A DNA stretch of 64,000 nucleotides from Lachnospiraceae bacterium NC2004 (lineage in GTDB: Bacteria > Bacillota > Clostridia > Lachnospirales > Lachnospiraceae), in contig JHXB01000005.1 in assembly GCA_000621905.1 (NCBI GenBank), positions 62,001-126,000 of the forward strand, read 5' to 3'. Position 1 is the stretch's first letter. Each line of letters opens with the position of its first letter. Position numbers and translations under genes: made by a program. This document shows, one piece after another, positions 8,647-17,435 of the stretch. The notes under the pieces are model-generated. The model was given only the letters and a program-made list of their open reading frames with translations, ran no database searches and had not been told where the DNA came from.

Positions 8647-9461
8647 ATAAGTATGATGAGATACATATTGATAACCTTGAGATGTTTGCCAATCACGGAG
8701 TATTTCCGGAGGAGAACAAGCTTGGTCAGAAGTTTATAATCAATGCGGTTCTTTATACTAATACGAGGACAGCAGGGTTGAGTGATGATTTAAGTAAGTC
8801 GATTGATTATGGCAAGGTTTGTCATTTGATAAATGCATTTGTTAAGGGCAATACATTCAATCTTATTGAGACTTTAACCGAGAAACTTGCAGAGAAGATG
8901 CTAAACGAGATTCCTCACTTAGAGGCAGTCGATTTAGAAATCAGAAAGCCATGGGCGCCTGTCGGATTGCCGTTAGAGAGTGTGTCGGTTAAGATATCAA
9001 GAAGCTGGCATAAAGCTTATATCGCTATAGGTTCTAACATAGGTAATAAGCAGGGATACTTAGATACGGCGGTAAAAGAGATTGACAATCTTGATTACAC
9101 CAGAGTTATTAAGACATCTTCTTTTATTGAGACTGAGCCGTATGGAGTGACTGACCAGGATAGATTTCTTAACGGTGCGATAGTTGTTAAGACACTATAT
9201 ACACCTCATGAACTTCTTGATAAGCTTCATGAGATTGAGGACAAGAATGGTCGTACAAGAGAGTTGAGATGGGGTCCGAGAACATTAGACCTGGATATAA
9301 TCTTTTATGATGAGCTTGTATACTCGGATGTTAATCTTATTATTCCACATGTAGATATGCATAACAGAGACTTTGTTATCAAGCCTCTTATGGAGATTGC
9401 ACCGTATTACAGGCACCCTGTTTTTAATAAGACCGTTATGGAACTTGATAAAGAATTATAA
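8643..9461 (+). CDS. folK: Bifunctional dihydroneopterin aldolase / HPPK (FolB-FolK fusion)
   Basis: 272 residues with two enzymes of the folate pathway in one chain. Residues 1-120 are FolB (dihydroneopterin aldolase), with DEIHIDNLEMFANHGVFPEE and the SIDYGKV segment. Residues 125-272 are FolK, with AIGSNIGNKQGYLDTA, the RTRELRWGPRTLDLDI signature and the magnesium-binding DLDIIFYDE. FolB converts dihydroneopterin to 6-hydroxymethyl-dihydropterin, and FolK adds pyrophosphate from ATP for FolP. This fusion is known in clostridia and lactic acid bacteria. Last gene of the operon, followed at once by a strong terminator. No pabA/pabB or folC is in the window. Confidence 0.95.
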   Translation: MNKYDEIHIDNLEMFANHGVFPEENKLGQKFIINAVLYTNTRTAGLSDDLSKSIDYGKVCHLINAFVKGNTFNLIETLTEKLAEKMLNEIPHLEAVDLEIRKPWAPVGLPLESVSVKISRSWHKAYIAIGSNIGNKQGYLDTAVKEIDNLDYTRVIKTSSFIETEPYGVTDQDRFLNGAIVVKTLYTPHELLDKLHEIEDKNGRTRELRWGPRTLDLDIIFYDELVYSDVNLIIPHVDMHNRDFVIKPLMEIAPYYRHPVFNKTVMELDKEL

Positions 9462-9462
9462 A

Positions 9463-9486
9463 AAGCGGCGAGGTTTCTCGCCGCTT
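9463..9486. terminator. Bidirectional terminator after the folate operon
   Basis: A 10-bp perfect stem AAGCGGCGAG / CTCGCCGCTT with a GTTT loop, between the convergent folBK gene and the minus-strand zinc-ribbon gene. Confidence 0.88.
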
Positions 9487-9489
9487 AAA

Positions 9490-10185
9490 TTATACTCTAA
9501 ACCTTCTTTTGAATTCTCTGTAAAATGCTCTGTCTCCAAATATGATGGTAGCGAGCATGAATAAACTGCTAAGCGCGATGCAGGTAATAGGCATCACTAT
9601 ATTGGTAATCTTGTTAAAAAAGTGAAGCACCATAACTGCTATACTAAGCAGTTCCATGTAGAGAAGGAACATTGTGTAACTGTACCAGCGTTGTCTGTTT
9701 AACATCATAAGAAAGAGAGCCATTGCGTCGCCAAACAGTATAATACCCGGTATCGCCCACTCGAATGACCAGCCCTTAGAACCTGTAAAATGATCAAGGA
9801 CTGCAAGTATTATCATTGTTAGTGTAATCTGTATTCCAAGCTTAATAGCAAATCCTGAGTCGTGTGATATCCAGTATTTTAGCGATAACAACAAATACAC
9901 AAAAGCAATTCCGCTAATCAAAGACCACATAATCTTAGGAGTCTTAAAATAGTTAATGCCTATAAGTATTACCTCTGCCAATATAGAGAGGAATACGATA
10001 AGCTTCATCGCAAGTTCTGTTCTCTGGACAATTCGTATTACGTCAGGGTAGGGTGAAGATGCACCAAATACCTTGACAACCTCGGCTTCTTCCTCTTTGG
10101 ATATTTCATCGATAACCTGATGGCATAAAGGACACACATCGACGTTATCGTATATTGTTATATTGCAATTGTCACATTTATACAT
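9490..10185 (-). CDS. Zinc-ribbon integral membrane protein (possible DUF6320)
   Basis: About 231 residues. The N-terminus MYKCDNCNITIYDNVDVCPLC is a C-x2-C / C-x2-C zinc ribbon. Then comes a short cytoplasmic linker and about six to seven hydrophobic segments (for example LIVFLSILAEVILIGINYF, ITLTMIILAVLDHF, IVMPITCIALSSLFMLATI). ATG 10185 is chosen because GAGG lies 6 bases upstream; the GTG at 10197 merely overlaps the preceding stop. It is the second gene of a two-gene unit with the acyltransferase-like gene. I recall this pair as recurrent in Lachnospiraceae under the name DUF6320, but cannot verify that here. Role unknown; the linkage suggests a membrane partner of the acyltransferase. 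Confidence 0.65.
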   Translation of the reverse strand: MYKCDNCNITIYDNVDVCPLCHQVIDEISKEEEAEVVKVFGASSPYPDVIRIVQRTELAMKLIVFLSILAEVILIGINYFKTPKIMWSLISGIAFVYLLLSLKYWISHDSGFAIKLGIQITLTMIILAVLDHFTGSKGWSFEWAIPGIILFGDAMALFLMMLNRQRWYSYTMFLLYMELLSIAVMVLHFFNKITNIVMPITCIALSSLFMLATIIFGDRAFYREFKRRFRV

Positions 10186-10193
10186 AGTTATCC

Positions 10194-11516
10194 TCACTCG
10201 TAATATACATCATTAGTCTCGATAGCGACATTAACACCTTCCTTGGCAATCAACTGGAAGAATTTCTTCTGGATTGCAAGGCTTGCCAAGCATGAGCTGA
10301 ATGTAAATGTCATAATTCCGTTGCAAGAACAGCATGCTCCCTTGATGTTCTGTCCCTTTGACATTGAAAGCATAGCGTAGAACCTGTCGACGTATTTATT
10401 ATAAGGTTCTCTTAAATCGAGACTTCCTATGTTGGTGATTGTTGCGGTGTTAGCATGCGCTGACGCCCCATACACTTGCTTTATTGCAAGATTCTTGATG
10501 ACCAGTGGAACTAACCTCAGTATGAAGTTGGTTTCATTGGACACGTTGTAATAAAGGATATTGGCAAGATTCTCAGGTGTAATCTGTTCTTTCAGACTAT
10601 CGATTACAATCTTTATAACTTCCTCGTAAGTGTAACTATCCTTCTCAGGCTTGAATTCCGCGCTAACCATGACAAAGAAATTCTTCATTGTATGTGAGTC
10701 ATAATAAGGCCTTAAATTAACCGGAACACAGCAACTGATAGGGTCCTCGGAAACGTTGCCTCTTAAGTATTCTTTGTATACAGCATAGACAAATGTAGCA
10801 ACTAAGTACTGATTAATGGTCGCACCGTACTTCTTGGCCGCTACCTTAAGTTCGCTTATTGGCATGTATCCGTGAACGACACCCATCTCGTTCTTGCCGA
10901 GCTTCTCGCCTGTAACGGTAATGGCTTTTTTGGATTTATAACCTTTAGGATGCTTGCTCGTCTTCTTAAAATTCTTAAGGTAGCTGTCCTCGGTATCAAG
11001 GAAAATACCTGTTGATATTCTGTTCTTCTCACCTGCTAATTCATCAGGATGTGCCAATCTTAAATACTGATATACAAGCTCCTTTAAGAAAATGACACCG
11101 CCAAATCCATCTGTTAAAGCATGAAAAACCTCAAGATTAATACGATTCTTATAGTGTGTAACCCTGAACATATAATGCTGGTTCTTGGATTTGTTGATGT
11201 ATGCTCCCGGGTATGAAGATTCTTCTGTAACTAACGGTGCAGGACGGTTATTGTCCTCAAAGTAGTACCAGAACATTCCGGCTTTTAGTCTCATCCTGAA
11301 TATAGGCAGATTAGGAAGAACCATGTTAAGTGCTTCCTGAAGACATACCCTGTCAACTTCTTCCTTTAACACCGTTGAGATTCTGTAGACATTGGACATA
11401 TCCTCAGTCGCAATAACCGGAAAAAGATTGGCGGTGTTGTCGAGTTTATCCCAGGCAATATCTGAGTCTCTTACCACTCGCTTAGTCTGCTTTAAAGTTG
11501 TATCTTGTTTATCCAT
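10194..11516 (-). CDS. Condensation-domain / alcohol acetyltransferase-like protein
   Basis: About 440 residues, no signal peptide. EVFHALTDGFGGVIFLKELV contains the HxxxDG active-site motif of the CoA-dependent acyltransferase / NRPS condensation / PapA5 / alcohol acetyltransferase superfamily. The His would act as general base in transferring an acyl group from CoA or a carrier protein to a hydroxyl or amine. The second half (VPVNLRPYYDSHTMKNFF, TNIGSLDLREPYN) also fits that fold. The start ATG 11516 has AGGTG upstream. The stop overlaps the ribosome-site region of the membrane protein gene behind it. No carrier protein or NRPS/PKS is nearby, so the acceptor is unknown. A lipid or surface-polymer acceptor is possible given the membrane partner, but this is inference. 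Confidence 0.7.
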   Translation of the reverse strand: MDKQDTTLKQTKRVVRDSDIAWDKLDNTANLFPVIATEDMSNVYRISTVLKEEVDRVCLQEALNMVLPNLPIFRMRLKAGMFWYYFEDNNRPAPLVTEESSYPGAYINKSKNQHYMFRVTHYKNRINLEVFHALTDGFGGVIFLKELVYQYLRLAHPDELAGEKNRISTGIFLDTEDSYLKNFKKTSKHPKGYKSKKAITVTGEKLGKNEMGVVHGYMPISELKVAAKKYGATINQYLVATFVYAVYKEYLRGNVSEDPISCCVPVNLRPYYDSHTMKNFFVMVSAEFKPEKDSYTYEEVIKIVIDSLKEQITPENLANILYYNVSNETNFILRLVPLVIKNLAIKQVYGASAHANTATITNIGSLDLREPYNKYVDRFYAMLSMSKGQNIKGACCSCNGIMTFTFSSCLASLAIQKKFFQLIAKEGVNVAIETNDVYYE

Positions 11517-11612
11517 AAAAATCACCTGATTATTATTCCATATAATTAACTTAATTATAGCATATATTTGTTATTTATGGTAGTATATGATTTATACCGT
11601 TAAAGGAGGTTT

Positions 11613-12902
11613 ATGGATATGACTATCAAAGAAACTGCAAGAAGTATGAAATTAGCATCACCTAAGATGGCTGCAACATCAGGTGATGACAGAAATAGAG
11701 CGCTTAAAGCTATATCAGACGCACTTATTAAGAACAAGGATGAGATTTTTAAGGCAAATGCTTTAGATCTTGAAAATGCTGCTAAAGACAACATTTCCCA
11801 GGCTGTCGTTAAGAGACTGAAGTTCGATGAAGGCAAGCTTAACGGGGTGATTGAAGGCATTGCCAATCTTATTAACCTTCCTGATCCTGTAGGCAAGATT
11901 ATGATGGCAAGAGAGTTAGATGAGGGGCTTACGCTCAAGAGAGTGTCGTGTCCTATCGGAGTTATCGGCGTTATATTCGAGGCAAGACCGGATGCTTTGG
12001 TACAGATTTCAAGTCTTTGCATCAAGAGCGGTAACTGCGCAATCTTAAAGGGTGGTAAGGAGACGGTTAACACCAATACGGCATTGTTTGAGATTATAAA
12101 GAACAGTATTGTTGAAGCGGGACTTCCTTCTGATTGTCTCTTTAAGGCAGAGCAGCACAATGAGATAGACGAACTTTTAAAATGCGATAAGGATGTTGAT
12201 CTGTTAATTCCTAGGGGATCGAATGCATTTGTACAATACATAATGAATAACACCAAGATTCCTGTTATGGGACACGCAGACGGAGTTTGTCACGTTTATG
12301 TTGACAAGGCCGCTGATTATGACAAGGCTATTAAGATAATTGTTGACGCCAAGACTCAGTATACCGCTGCCTGCAATGCTGCTGAGACTTTGCTCGTAGC
12401 TAAGGATATAGCATCAGATTTTCTTCCTAAAGCAGCAGTGGCTTTAAAGGACGCAGGAGTGGCATTAAGGGGTAATGCTGATGTATTATCATTTGTCGAA
12501 GTAGAAGAGATGGGGGATGATGAATACAACAAGGAATACCTTGATCTTATTATGAGTGTCAAGATTGTAGACGATGTTACCGAAGCAGTTTCTCACATCA
12601 ATAGGTTTGGTTCGCATCACACCGATGCAATAATAACTGAAGACAGAGATACCGCCGAGTATTTCATGAACATGGTTGATTCTGCGGGAGTTTATCAGAA
12701 TGCTTCCACAAGATTTGCAGACGGATTCAGATATGGATTTGGTGCAGAGGTAGGAATCAGTACATCTAAGCTTCACGCTAGGGGACCTGTCGGATTAGAG
12801 GGATTGATGACTTATAAGTACAAGCTTTACGGAACGGGACAGATTGTTGATGATTATGCAAATGGTACCGCACAGTTTCATTTCAGGGACATTGACTGTT
12901 GA
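11613..12902 (+). CDS. proA: Glutamate-5-semialdehyde dehydrogenase (gamma-glutamyl phosphate reductase)
   Basis: 429 residues of the ALDH superfamily. It reduces gamma-glutamyl phosphate to glutamate-5-semialdehyde with NADPH in proline synthesis. Motifs are VIFEARPDALVQISSL, ILKGGKE, LIPRGSNAF and the catalytic-cysteine region QYTAACNAAETLLV, followed by ASTRFADGFRYGFGAEVGIST and ARGPVGLEGL at the C-terminus. AAAGGAGG ends 3 bases before ATG 11613 and 9 before ATG 11619, so translation may really begin at the second Met. No proB or proC lies next to it, so it is a single-gene unit. Confidence 0.95.
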   Translation: MDMTIKETARSMKLASPKMAATSGDDRNRALKAISDALIKNKDEIFKANALDLENAAKDNISQAVVKRLKFDEGKLNGVIEGIANLINLPDPVGKIMMARELDEGLTLKRVSCPIGVIGVIFEARPDALVQISSLCIKSGNCAILKGGKETVNTNTALFEIIKNSIVEAGLPSDCLFKAEQHNEIDELLKCDKDVDLLIPRGSNAFVQYIMNNTKIPVMGHADGVCHVYVDKAADYDKAIKIIVDAKTQYTAACNAAETLLVAKDIASDFLPKAAVALKDAGVALRGNADVLSFVEVEEMGDDEYNKEYLDLIMSVKIVDDVTEAVSHINRFGSHHTDAIITEDRDTAEYFMNMVDSAGVYQNASTRFADGFRYGFGAEVGISTSKLHARGPVGLEGLMTYKYKLYGTGQIVDDYANGTAQFHFRDIDC

Positions 12903-12905
12903 TAA

Positions 12906-12954
12906 TTTAGTATAATAAAGTATAGTCATTCATATTGGAATGTGTTATACTAAA
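12906..12954 (+). promoter_or_regulatory. Dyad containing an extended -10 promoter upstream of the GGDEF-EAL gene
   Basis: A 10-bp perfect inverted repeat (TTTAGTATAA at 12906-12915, TTATACTAAA at 12945-12954) encloses a smaller one (CATTC / GAATG). The right arm contains TGT-TATACT, an extended -10 box (12943-12951), about 45 bases before the ATG. The dyad could be an operator for the c-di-GMP gene or the end of the proA transcript. No T-run follows it. Confidence 0.4.
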
Positions 12955-12996
12955 ATTTGAGTAACTATGTAAAATGTTATTAGGCGGGTTGATTCT

Positions 12997-14688
12997 ATGT
13001 ACGAGATAGTTTCAAAAGAGTTTGTTGATTTTATCAATCAGGCAGATTTATCAGAGACAAAGACTAGTAATCTATATAGAGATATACTTATCAGGCTGGC
13101 AGATATGGCAGCCTTTTTGTACGTTGGAAGAGCGGAGATTACCTATAAGACCAAGCCTAATATATTTGATTTGGCCGGTGGCAATGTTGATTTTGCTTAT
13201 GATTTCAGCCAGCATATCGATAAGACCAAGCCTGCAATCAGAATGAAGTTTAAACGTGATATGGGTGATGTAAGAGTCACATTAAGAGTTGTTGAGGGAT
13301 ATGAATGGACTCAGGATGATAGAGAGTCTATCGAAGCCATTGTTAAGAATGTTTATATTATTCTTAGTAGGTCAAGAATGCTTAAGCAGCTTGGTCAGAC
13401 AACCGATACCGATATGATGACAGGACTTCTTAATCACGCCGGTGTAGTTAACCTTGGTAAGAGTGTTGCGTACAGGGATATTCTTAATTATTACGCAAGC
13501 TGCTACTTTAATATTAAAGGGTTTAAGAGTGTCAATAAGAAGCTTGGTGTTGAGGAAGCCGATTCTATTTTAAGGAAGTACGCCAAGTACATATATGATT
13601 TTGTGGACCACGATTCTGAATTTGCGGCCAGGCTATCAGGAGACAATTTCTTTGTCATGATTGTAAGATCAAGGCTTGAAGAGTTTATCGAATATGCTAC
13701 CAACGCGGTATTTAATGTCAAGTCCTTAGATGGCAAGAGAATTAAGATGTCGATAGATATCAGGATGGGAGTTTACGAGGCTGTAGAAGGGGATACCATC
13801 AATGACCTTATAAACAGAGCGATGGAGGCCGAGTCGCACGGTAGAAGTTTGGGCGAGGATATAAGTTACTTTGATGAGGAAGTTCAGGCTAAGGTTAGAA
13901 GAGAGAAAGAGATTATGGAGCTCTTCCCGAGGGCGTTAGAGGATGGCGAGATTATTGCGTACTATCAGCCTAAGGTTAGACTTAATACTATGGAGATATG
14001 CGGATGTGAGGCGCTCGTTAGATGGTTTCATGACGGAAAGCTCATATCTCCGGGCGAGTTTTTGCCTATAATAGAGAAGAACAACGCGACCGATTTATTG
14101 GATTATTATATGCTTGAAAATGCGTGCTACGAAGTTAAAAATTGGCTTAATAAAGGTCTTACGCCGATTAGGATTTCTGTCAATTATTCTAAGCAGCATC
14201 TTGCGGATCCGGATCTCGCCAAGCGTACCATGAGTATTATCAAGAAACATGGAATTAATCCTAAGTATATTGAGATAGAGCTTACAGAGACATCTGATTA
14301 TGATGACAATGACGCGCTTACTAAGTTTGTGGCAGACATGAACAGATCAGGAGTTCACGTCAGTATGGATGATTTTGGAACAGGATCTTCATCACTTAAT
14401 CTGCTTCTCAATCTTGATTTTAACGTTGTTAAGGTTGATAAGTCATTTGTCGACAATATCGGACTTGATACGGTAGCGGCTATCAAGGATGAGATTATGA
14501 TCAGTAACATGATTAATATGCTTAGAGAGCTTGATATGGAGGTTGTGGCTGAGGGCGTTGAGACCAAGGAACAGCTTGAGTGGATTAAGAATAAGAATTG
14601 TGATATTGTTCAGGGATATATTTTCGATAAGCCATTACCACCTGATGAGCTTGTTAAGAGGCTTGAATCAAGAACATATGAAGTGTGA
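12997..14688 (+). CDS. Cytoplasmic GGDEF-EAL protein, probable c-di-GMP phosphodiesterase
   Basis: 563 residues without membrane helices. Residues 1-130 form an unrecognised N-terminal sensor-like domain. Residues about 135-300 are a GGDEF fold in which the active site reads SGDNF instead of GGDEF, so diguanylate cyclase activity is unlikely. Residues about 310-560 are an EAL domain with every metal and catalytic motif: YYQPKVRL, CEALVRW, ISVNYS, EIELTE, MDDFGTGSSSL, VKVDKSF, AEGVET and QGYIFDKPL. It should hydrolyse c-di-GMP to pGpG. The degenerate GGDEF half could bind GTP or c-di-GMP as a regulatory site, as known for other tandem proteins. Single gene closed by a strong terminator. Confidence 0.9.
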   Translation: MYEIVSKEFVDFINQADLSETKTSNLYRDILIRLADMAAFLYVGRAEITYKTKPNIFDLAGGNVDFAYDFSQHIDKTKPAIRMKFKRDMGDVRVTLRVVEGYEWTQDDRESIEAIVKNVYIILSRSRMLKQLGQTTDTDMMTGLLNHAGVVNLGKSVAYRDILNYYASCYFNIKGFKSVNKKLGVEEADSILRKYAKYIYDFVDHDSEFAARLSGDNFFVMIVRSRLEEFIEYATNAVFNVKSLDGKRIKMSIDIRMGVYEAVEGDTINDLINRAMEAESHGRSLGEDISYFDEEVQAKVRREKEIMELFPRALEDGEIIAYYQPKVRLNTMEICGCEALVRWFHDGKLISPGEFLPIIEKNNATDLLDYYMLENACYEVKNWLNKGLTPIRISVNYSKQHLADPDLAKRTMSIIKKHGINPKYIEIELTETSDYDDNDALTKFVADMNRSGVHVSMDDFGTGSSSLNLLLNLDFNVVKVDKSFVDNIGLDTVAAIKDEIMISNMINMLRELDMEVVAEGVETKEQLEWIKNKNCDIVQGYIFDKPLPPDELVKRLESRTYEV

Positions 14689-14694
14689 TATTTT

Positions 14695-14725
14695 ATAACC
14701 TGCCTGTGTGGCAGGTTATTTTTTA
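14695..14725 (+). terminator. Rho-independent terminator after the GGDEF-EAL gene
   Basis: A 10-bp stem ATAACCTGCC / GGCAGGTTAT with a TGTGT loop, followed by TTTTTT. Confidence 0.93.
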
Positions 14726-14742
14726 TTATGTGAAAAAAACTA

Positions 14743-14771
14743 TTGACATAAATAAATATATGTCATATAAT
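14743..14771 (+). promoter_or_regulatory. Consensus sigma-A promoter of cysK
   Basis: TTGACA (14743-14748), a 17-base spacer and TATAAT (14766-14771): both hexamers match consensus exactly. A 7-bp inverted repeat, TGACATA (14744-14750) / TATGTCA (14759-14765), overlaps the -35 box and fills the spacer, which is a natural operator position. Such a strong promoter is normally held down by a repressor; the Rrf2-type gene downstream is the obvious candidate. Confidence 0.9.
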
Positions 14772-14787
14772 CAATTCATCAGATAAA

Positions 14788-14809
14788 CCTACTAACCATA
14801 TAGGAATTA
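14788..14809 (+). promoter_or_regulatory. Possible CymR-type operator upstream of cysK
   Basis: The sequence ending ATATAGGAATTA (GGAATTA at 14803-14809), just before the cysK ribosome site, resembles the right half of the Gram-positive CymR box as I recall it (ending GGAATTA). The left half matches poorly. It lies about 30 bases past the expected transcription start, a position where a bound repressor would block elongation. The match rests on memory of the consensus and is weak. Confidence 0.35.
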
Positions 14810-14823
14810 AGGAGGATATAATT

Positions 14824-15756
14824 ATGAGCAAGATTTATAAGGGAGCTACAGAGCTCATCGGTGGTACACCACTACTTGAAGTAACTAATATTGAGAAGGA
14901 TCTTAACCTTGAGGCAAGAGTGCTTGTTAAGCTCGAGTACTTTAATCCGGCAGGAAGTGTTAAGGATAGAATTGCTAAGGCTATGATAGAAGATGCAGAA
15001 GCTAAAGGCCTTTTGAAAGAGGGATCGGTTATAATCGAGCCTACCTCAGGTAATACAGGTATCGGTCTTGCGTCTATCGCAGCAGCTAAGGGATATAGAA
15101 TCATTCTTACAATGCCGGAGACTATGAGCATTGAGAGAAGAAACATACTTAAAGCATACGGTGCAGAGCTTGTATTAACTGATGGTGCTAAGGGTATGAA
15201 GGGTGCTATCGAGAAGGCAGACGAGTTGGCTGCTGAGATAGAGGGATCGTTCATTCCGGGGCAGTTTGTTAACCCGGCTAACCCTGCAATTCATAGAGCA
15301 ACAACAGGTCCTGAGATTTGGGAAGATACCGATGGAGAAGTTGATATATTTATAGCAGGTGTCGGTACCGGTGGAACTTTAACAGGTGTTGGTGAGTTCT
15401 TAAAGAGCAAGAAGGAAGACGTTAAGATTGTAGCTTTAGAGCCTGCGAGCTCGCCTGTACTTTCAACAGGTAAGGGAGGACCACATAAGATTCAGGGTAT
15501 CGGAGCAGGATTCGTTCCTGATGTACTTAATACAAGCATTTACGATGAGATTGCAACTGTCGAGAATGATGATGCATTTGCAACTGCTAAGTACTTTGGT
15601 AAGAAAGAGGGAATACTTGTTGGTATTTCTTCAGGAGCATCGTTAAAGGTAGCACTTGACTACGCTAAAAAGCCTGAGAATAAAGGCAAGACTATAGTTG
15701 CTCTTCTTCCTGATACCGGTGACAGATACTATTCTACAGCACTTTTTGTGGATTAG
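14824..15756 (+). CDS. cysK: Cysteine synthase A (O-acetylserine sulfhydrylase)
   Basis: 310 residues, PLP-dependent. It makes cysteine from O-acetylserine and sulfide. The PLP lysine is in [14 protein letters not shown] (about residue 43). The substrate-binding loop [10 protein letters not shown] and the phosphate loop [12 protein letters not shown] are intact, and the C-terminal [14 protein letters not shown] is typical of CysK rather than cystathionine beta-synthase. AAGGAGG lies 9 bases before the ATG. A consensus promoter with a dyad lies upstream and an Rrf2-family regulator 12 bases downstream, so cysteine-responsive control is likely. No cysE is in the window. Confidence 0.97.
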   Translation: MSKIYKGATELIGGTPLLEVTNIEKDLNLEARVLVKLEYFNPAGSVKDRIAKAMIEDAEAKGLLKEGSVIIEPTSGNTGIGLASIAAAKGYRIILTMPETMSIERRNILKAYGAELVLTDGAKGMKGAIEKADELAAEIEGSFIPGQFVNPANPAIHRATTGPEIWEDTDGEVDIFIAGVGTGGTLTGVGEFLKSKKEDVKIVALEPASSPVLSTGKGGPHKIQGIGAGFVPDVLNTSIYDEIATVENDDAFATAKYFGKKEGILVGISSGASLKVALDYAKKPENKGKTIVALLPDTGDRYYSTALFVD

Positions 15757-15768
15757 TGGGGTGTATAG

Positions 15769-16209
15769 ATGAAGTTATCCAAGAAGGGAAGATATGGTCT
15801 GGTGGCTCTTATCGATTTGGCGTCTCATGCAAATGAAGGCTGTGTAACACTGGTCAGCATCGCCGATAGGAACGGAATATCTCTTAAGTATTTGGAACAG
15901 GTATTTGCAAGCTTTAAGAGAGCCGGAATTGTAAGGTCTATAAAGGGCCCGCAGGGTGGTTACACTCTTGCTAAACCGGAGAAAGATTTAAAGGTATCTG
16001 AGATTGTTGCCGCAATAGAAGGAGATTATCATTTAGAAGATGAGAATGTCTATGATACGTCAACTTATCAGAATAGTGCAATCGTGTTACAGGACTTGAT
16101 TATTTCCCCTGTTAACAAAGCGGTTGACGAGATACTTGAGAGTCTATCGCTAGAAGATTTAAGGGGTGCTTACGATAAGGGAAGCCCTGAAGATATGTAT
16201 TATATATAA
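15769..16209 (+). CDS. Rrf2-family transcriptional regulator, CymR-like
   Basis: 146 residues. It begins MKLSKKGRYGLVALIDLA, the Rrf2 signature, with a winged helix covering residues about 1-85 (ISLKYLEQVFASFKRAGIVRSIKGPQGGYTLA). The cluster-ligating cysteines of IscR/NsrR are absent; only one Cys is present, near residue 24. That fits CymR, the cysteine-metabolism repressor known to complex with CysK in Bacillus and Staphylococcus. The gene lies 12 bases behind cysK in the same transcript, so autoregulation of both through the upstream dyad or GGAATTA site is plausible. The CymR assignment is inference from missing cysteines plus context. Confidence 0.82.
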   Translation: MKLSKKGRYGLVALIDLASHANEGCVTLVSIADRNGISLKYLEQVFASFKRAGIVRSIKGPQGGYTLAKPEKDLKVSEIVAAIEGDYHLEDENVYDTSTYQNSAIVLQDLIISPVNKAVDEILESLSLEDLRGAYDKGSPEDMYYI

Positions 16210-16212
16210 TAT

Positions 16213-16239
16213 AAAAGCTCATGCATTGCATGGGCTTTT
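16213..16239 (+). terminator. Terminator of the cysK-rrf2 operon
   Basis: A 13-bp stem AAAAGCTCATGCA / TGCATGGGCTTTT (one G-T pair) directly after the stop, ending in TTTT. Confidence 0.88.
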
Positions 16240-16362
16240 ATTAACACTTATTAATATATATTTTGCTTTATATTTTTGTGTAAATGTGTTAAAATGTTTA
16301 AGTAAGTGATTGGTTGTTTGTGCAATTTTTTAGAATCAATAAAGTTTAAGGAGGGAAAGCTA

Positions 16363-17418
16363 TTGAGGCAGTTATATGGAAAGAGCGATAGAGGTGATCT
16401 ATCGGAAGCTTTAAAATCAATTTCATCACCTGATTTGCTTATTATGGTCTCTAATGGTAATCAATTTAAGTCGCATGTTGCAGAGCTTAATGAGAAGTAT
16501 CCTAATGTACCATGTATAGCTACGACAGGACATTTTTATGCAGATACTATCAAGGAAGGTGGAGTTGCTGTAGTTGCAATGTCCGGCGTTAAGGCAAGTG
16601 CCGGGGTGTTGAGAGATGTTTCTACTGTTCCGATAAGAGATATAGCAGATTTTGAGAAGAACCTGTTAAGTGTTTCTCCGGATGCTAAGAATACGGTATG
16701 TATAGATTTTTGTACAGGTAATGATGCAGCGGTTCTTTCTACAATGTACAGTGTGCTTGGCAAGAAGAATATATCTTTGGTCGGTGGAACTGCATTTGAT
16801 GGAATGGTTGCTGTCAACGGTACTGTATACGAGGATGCTTCCGCCTACATATTCATCAAGAATCTTGGCGGTAAGATTAAGGTTTATAAAGAGAATATCT
16901 ATAAGCCTATGGAAGAAGGATACAGGTTCGTTGCGAGCAACACTAATCGTGACAAGTATTATGTCGGTGACTTCAACGGTAAGCCGGCTAAGAAGGTATA
17001 TGAGGACATCTTCGGTATAGGAGATGCTGATATTGCTAATCAGACCTTTAGGAATCCACTTGGTAAGGTCACAGGTAGAGATATCTGTATTGTTTCACTT
17101 AAGGAGGCTTCAGGTAACGGTCTATGTTGCTATCGTCAGGTTAACAATTCGGATGTTCTTACAATCCTTCATATTGAAGATTATGAGAAGGTGGTTGATG
17201 AGACGGTTGAGGCTATCAAGAGTGATTTCGGTAAGGCCAGCGCCATATTTTCAATTAACTGTGTGTTCCGTTATTTCTTCTTTAATGATGAGCATTTTAT
17301 GTCAACATACCTCACTAAGATGAGTACTGCCGGAATGCATGTCGGAATGGTAGGTAACGGTGAGCATCATAACGAGCAATTTATCAATCAGTCTATGTCA
17401 TGTGTGGCATTTGAATAG
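16363..17418 (+). CDS. FIST-domain sensory protein
   Basis: About 351 residues from a TTG start at 16363, chosen because GGAGGG lies 7-8 bases before it. Upstream codons (to 16306) overlap the ribosome site and leader. The N-terminal half (LYGKSDRGDLSEALKSI, PDLLIMVSN, YPNVPCIATTGHFYA, GGVAVVAMSG) and C-terminal half (FGIGDADIANQTFRNPLGKV, FSINCVFRYFF, GMVGNGEHHNEQFINQSMSC) match FIST_N and FIST_C. These predicted small-ligand sensors (amino acids have been proposed) are normally joined or adjacent to chemoreceptors, kinases or GGDEF/EAL enzymes. The next gene, 11-17 bases on, encodes a soluble chemoreceptor signalling domain, so the two probably act as a split receptor. Confidence 0.85.
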   Translation: MRQLYGKSDRGDLSEALKSISSPDLLIMVSNGNQFKSHVAELNEKYPNVPCIATTGHFYADTIKEGGVAVVAMSGVKASAGVLRDVSTVPIRDIADFEKNLLSVSPDAKNTVCIDFCTGNDAAVLSTMYSVLGKKNISLVGGTAFDGMVAVNGTVYEDASAYIFIKNLGGKIKVYKENIYKPMEEGYRFVASNTNRDKYYVGDFNGKPAKKVYEDIFGIGDADIANQTFRNPLGKVTGRDICIVSLKEASGNGLCCYRQVNNSDVLTILHIEDYEKVVDETVEAIKSDFGKASAIFSINCVFRYFFFNDEHFMSTYLTKMSTAGMHVGMVGNGEHHNEQFINQSMSCVAFE

Positions 17419-17435
17419 AAAGTGGGTGAATGAAT

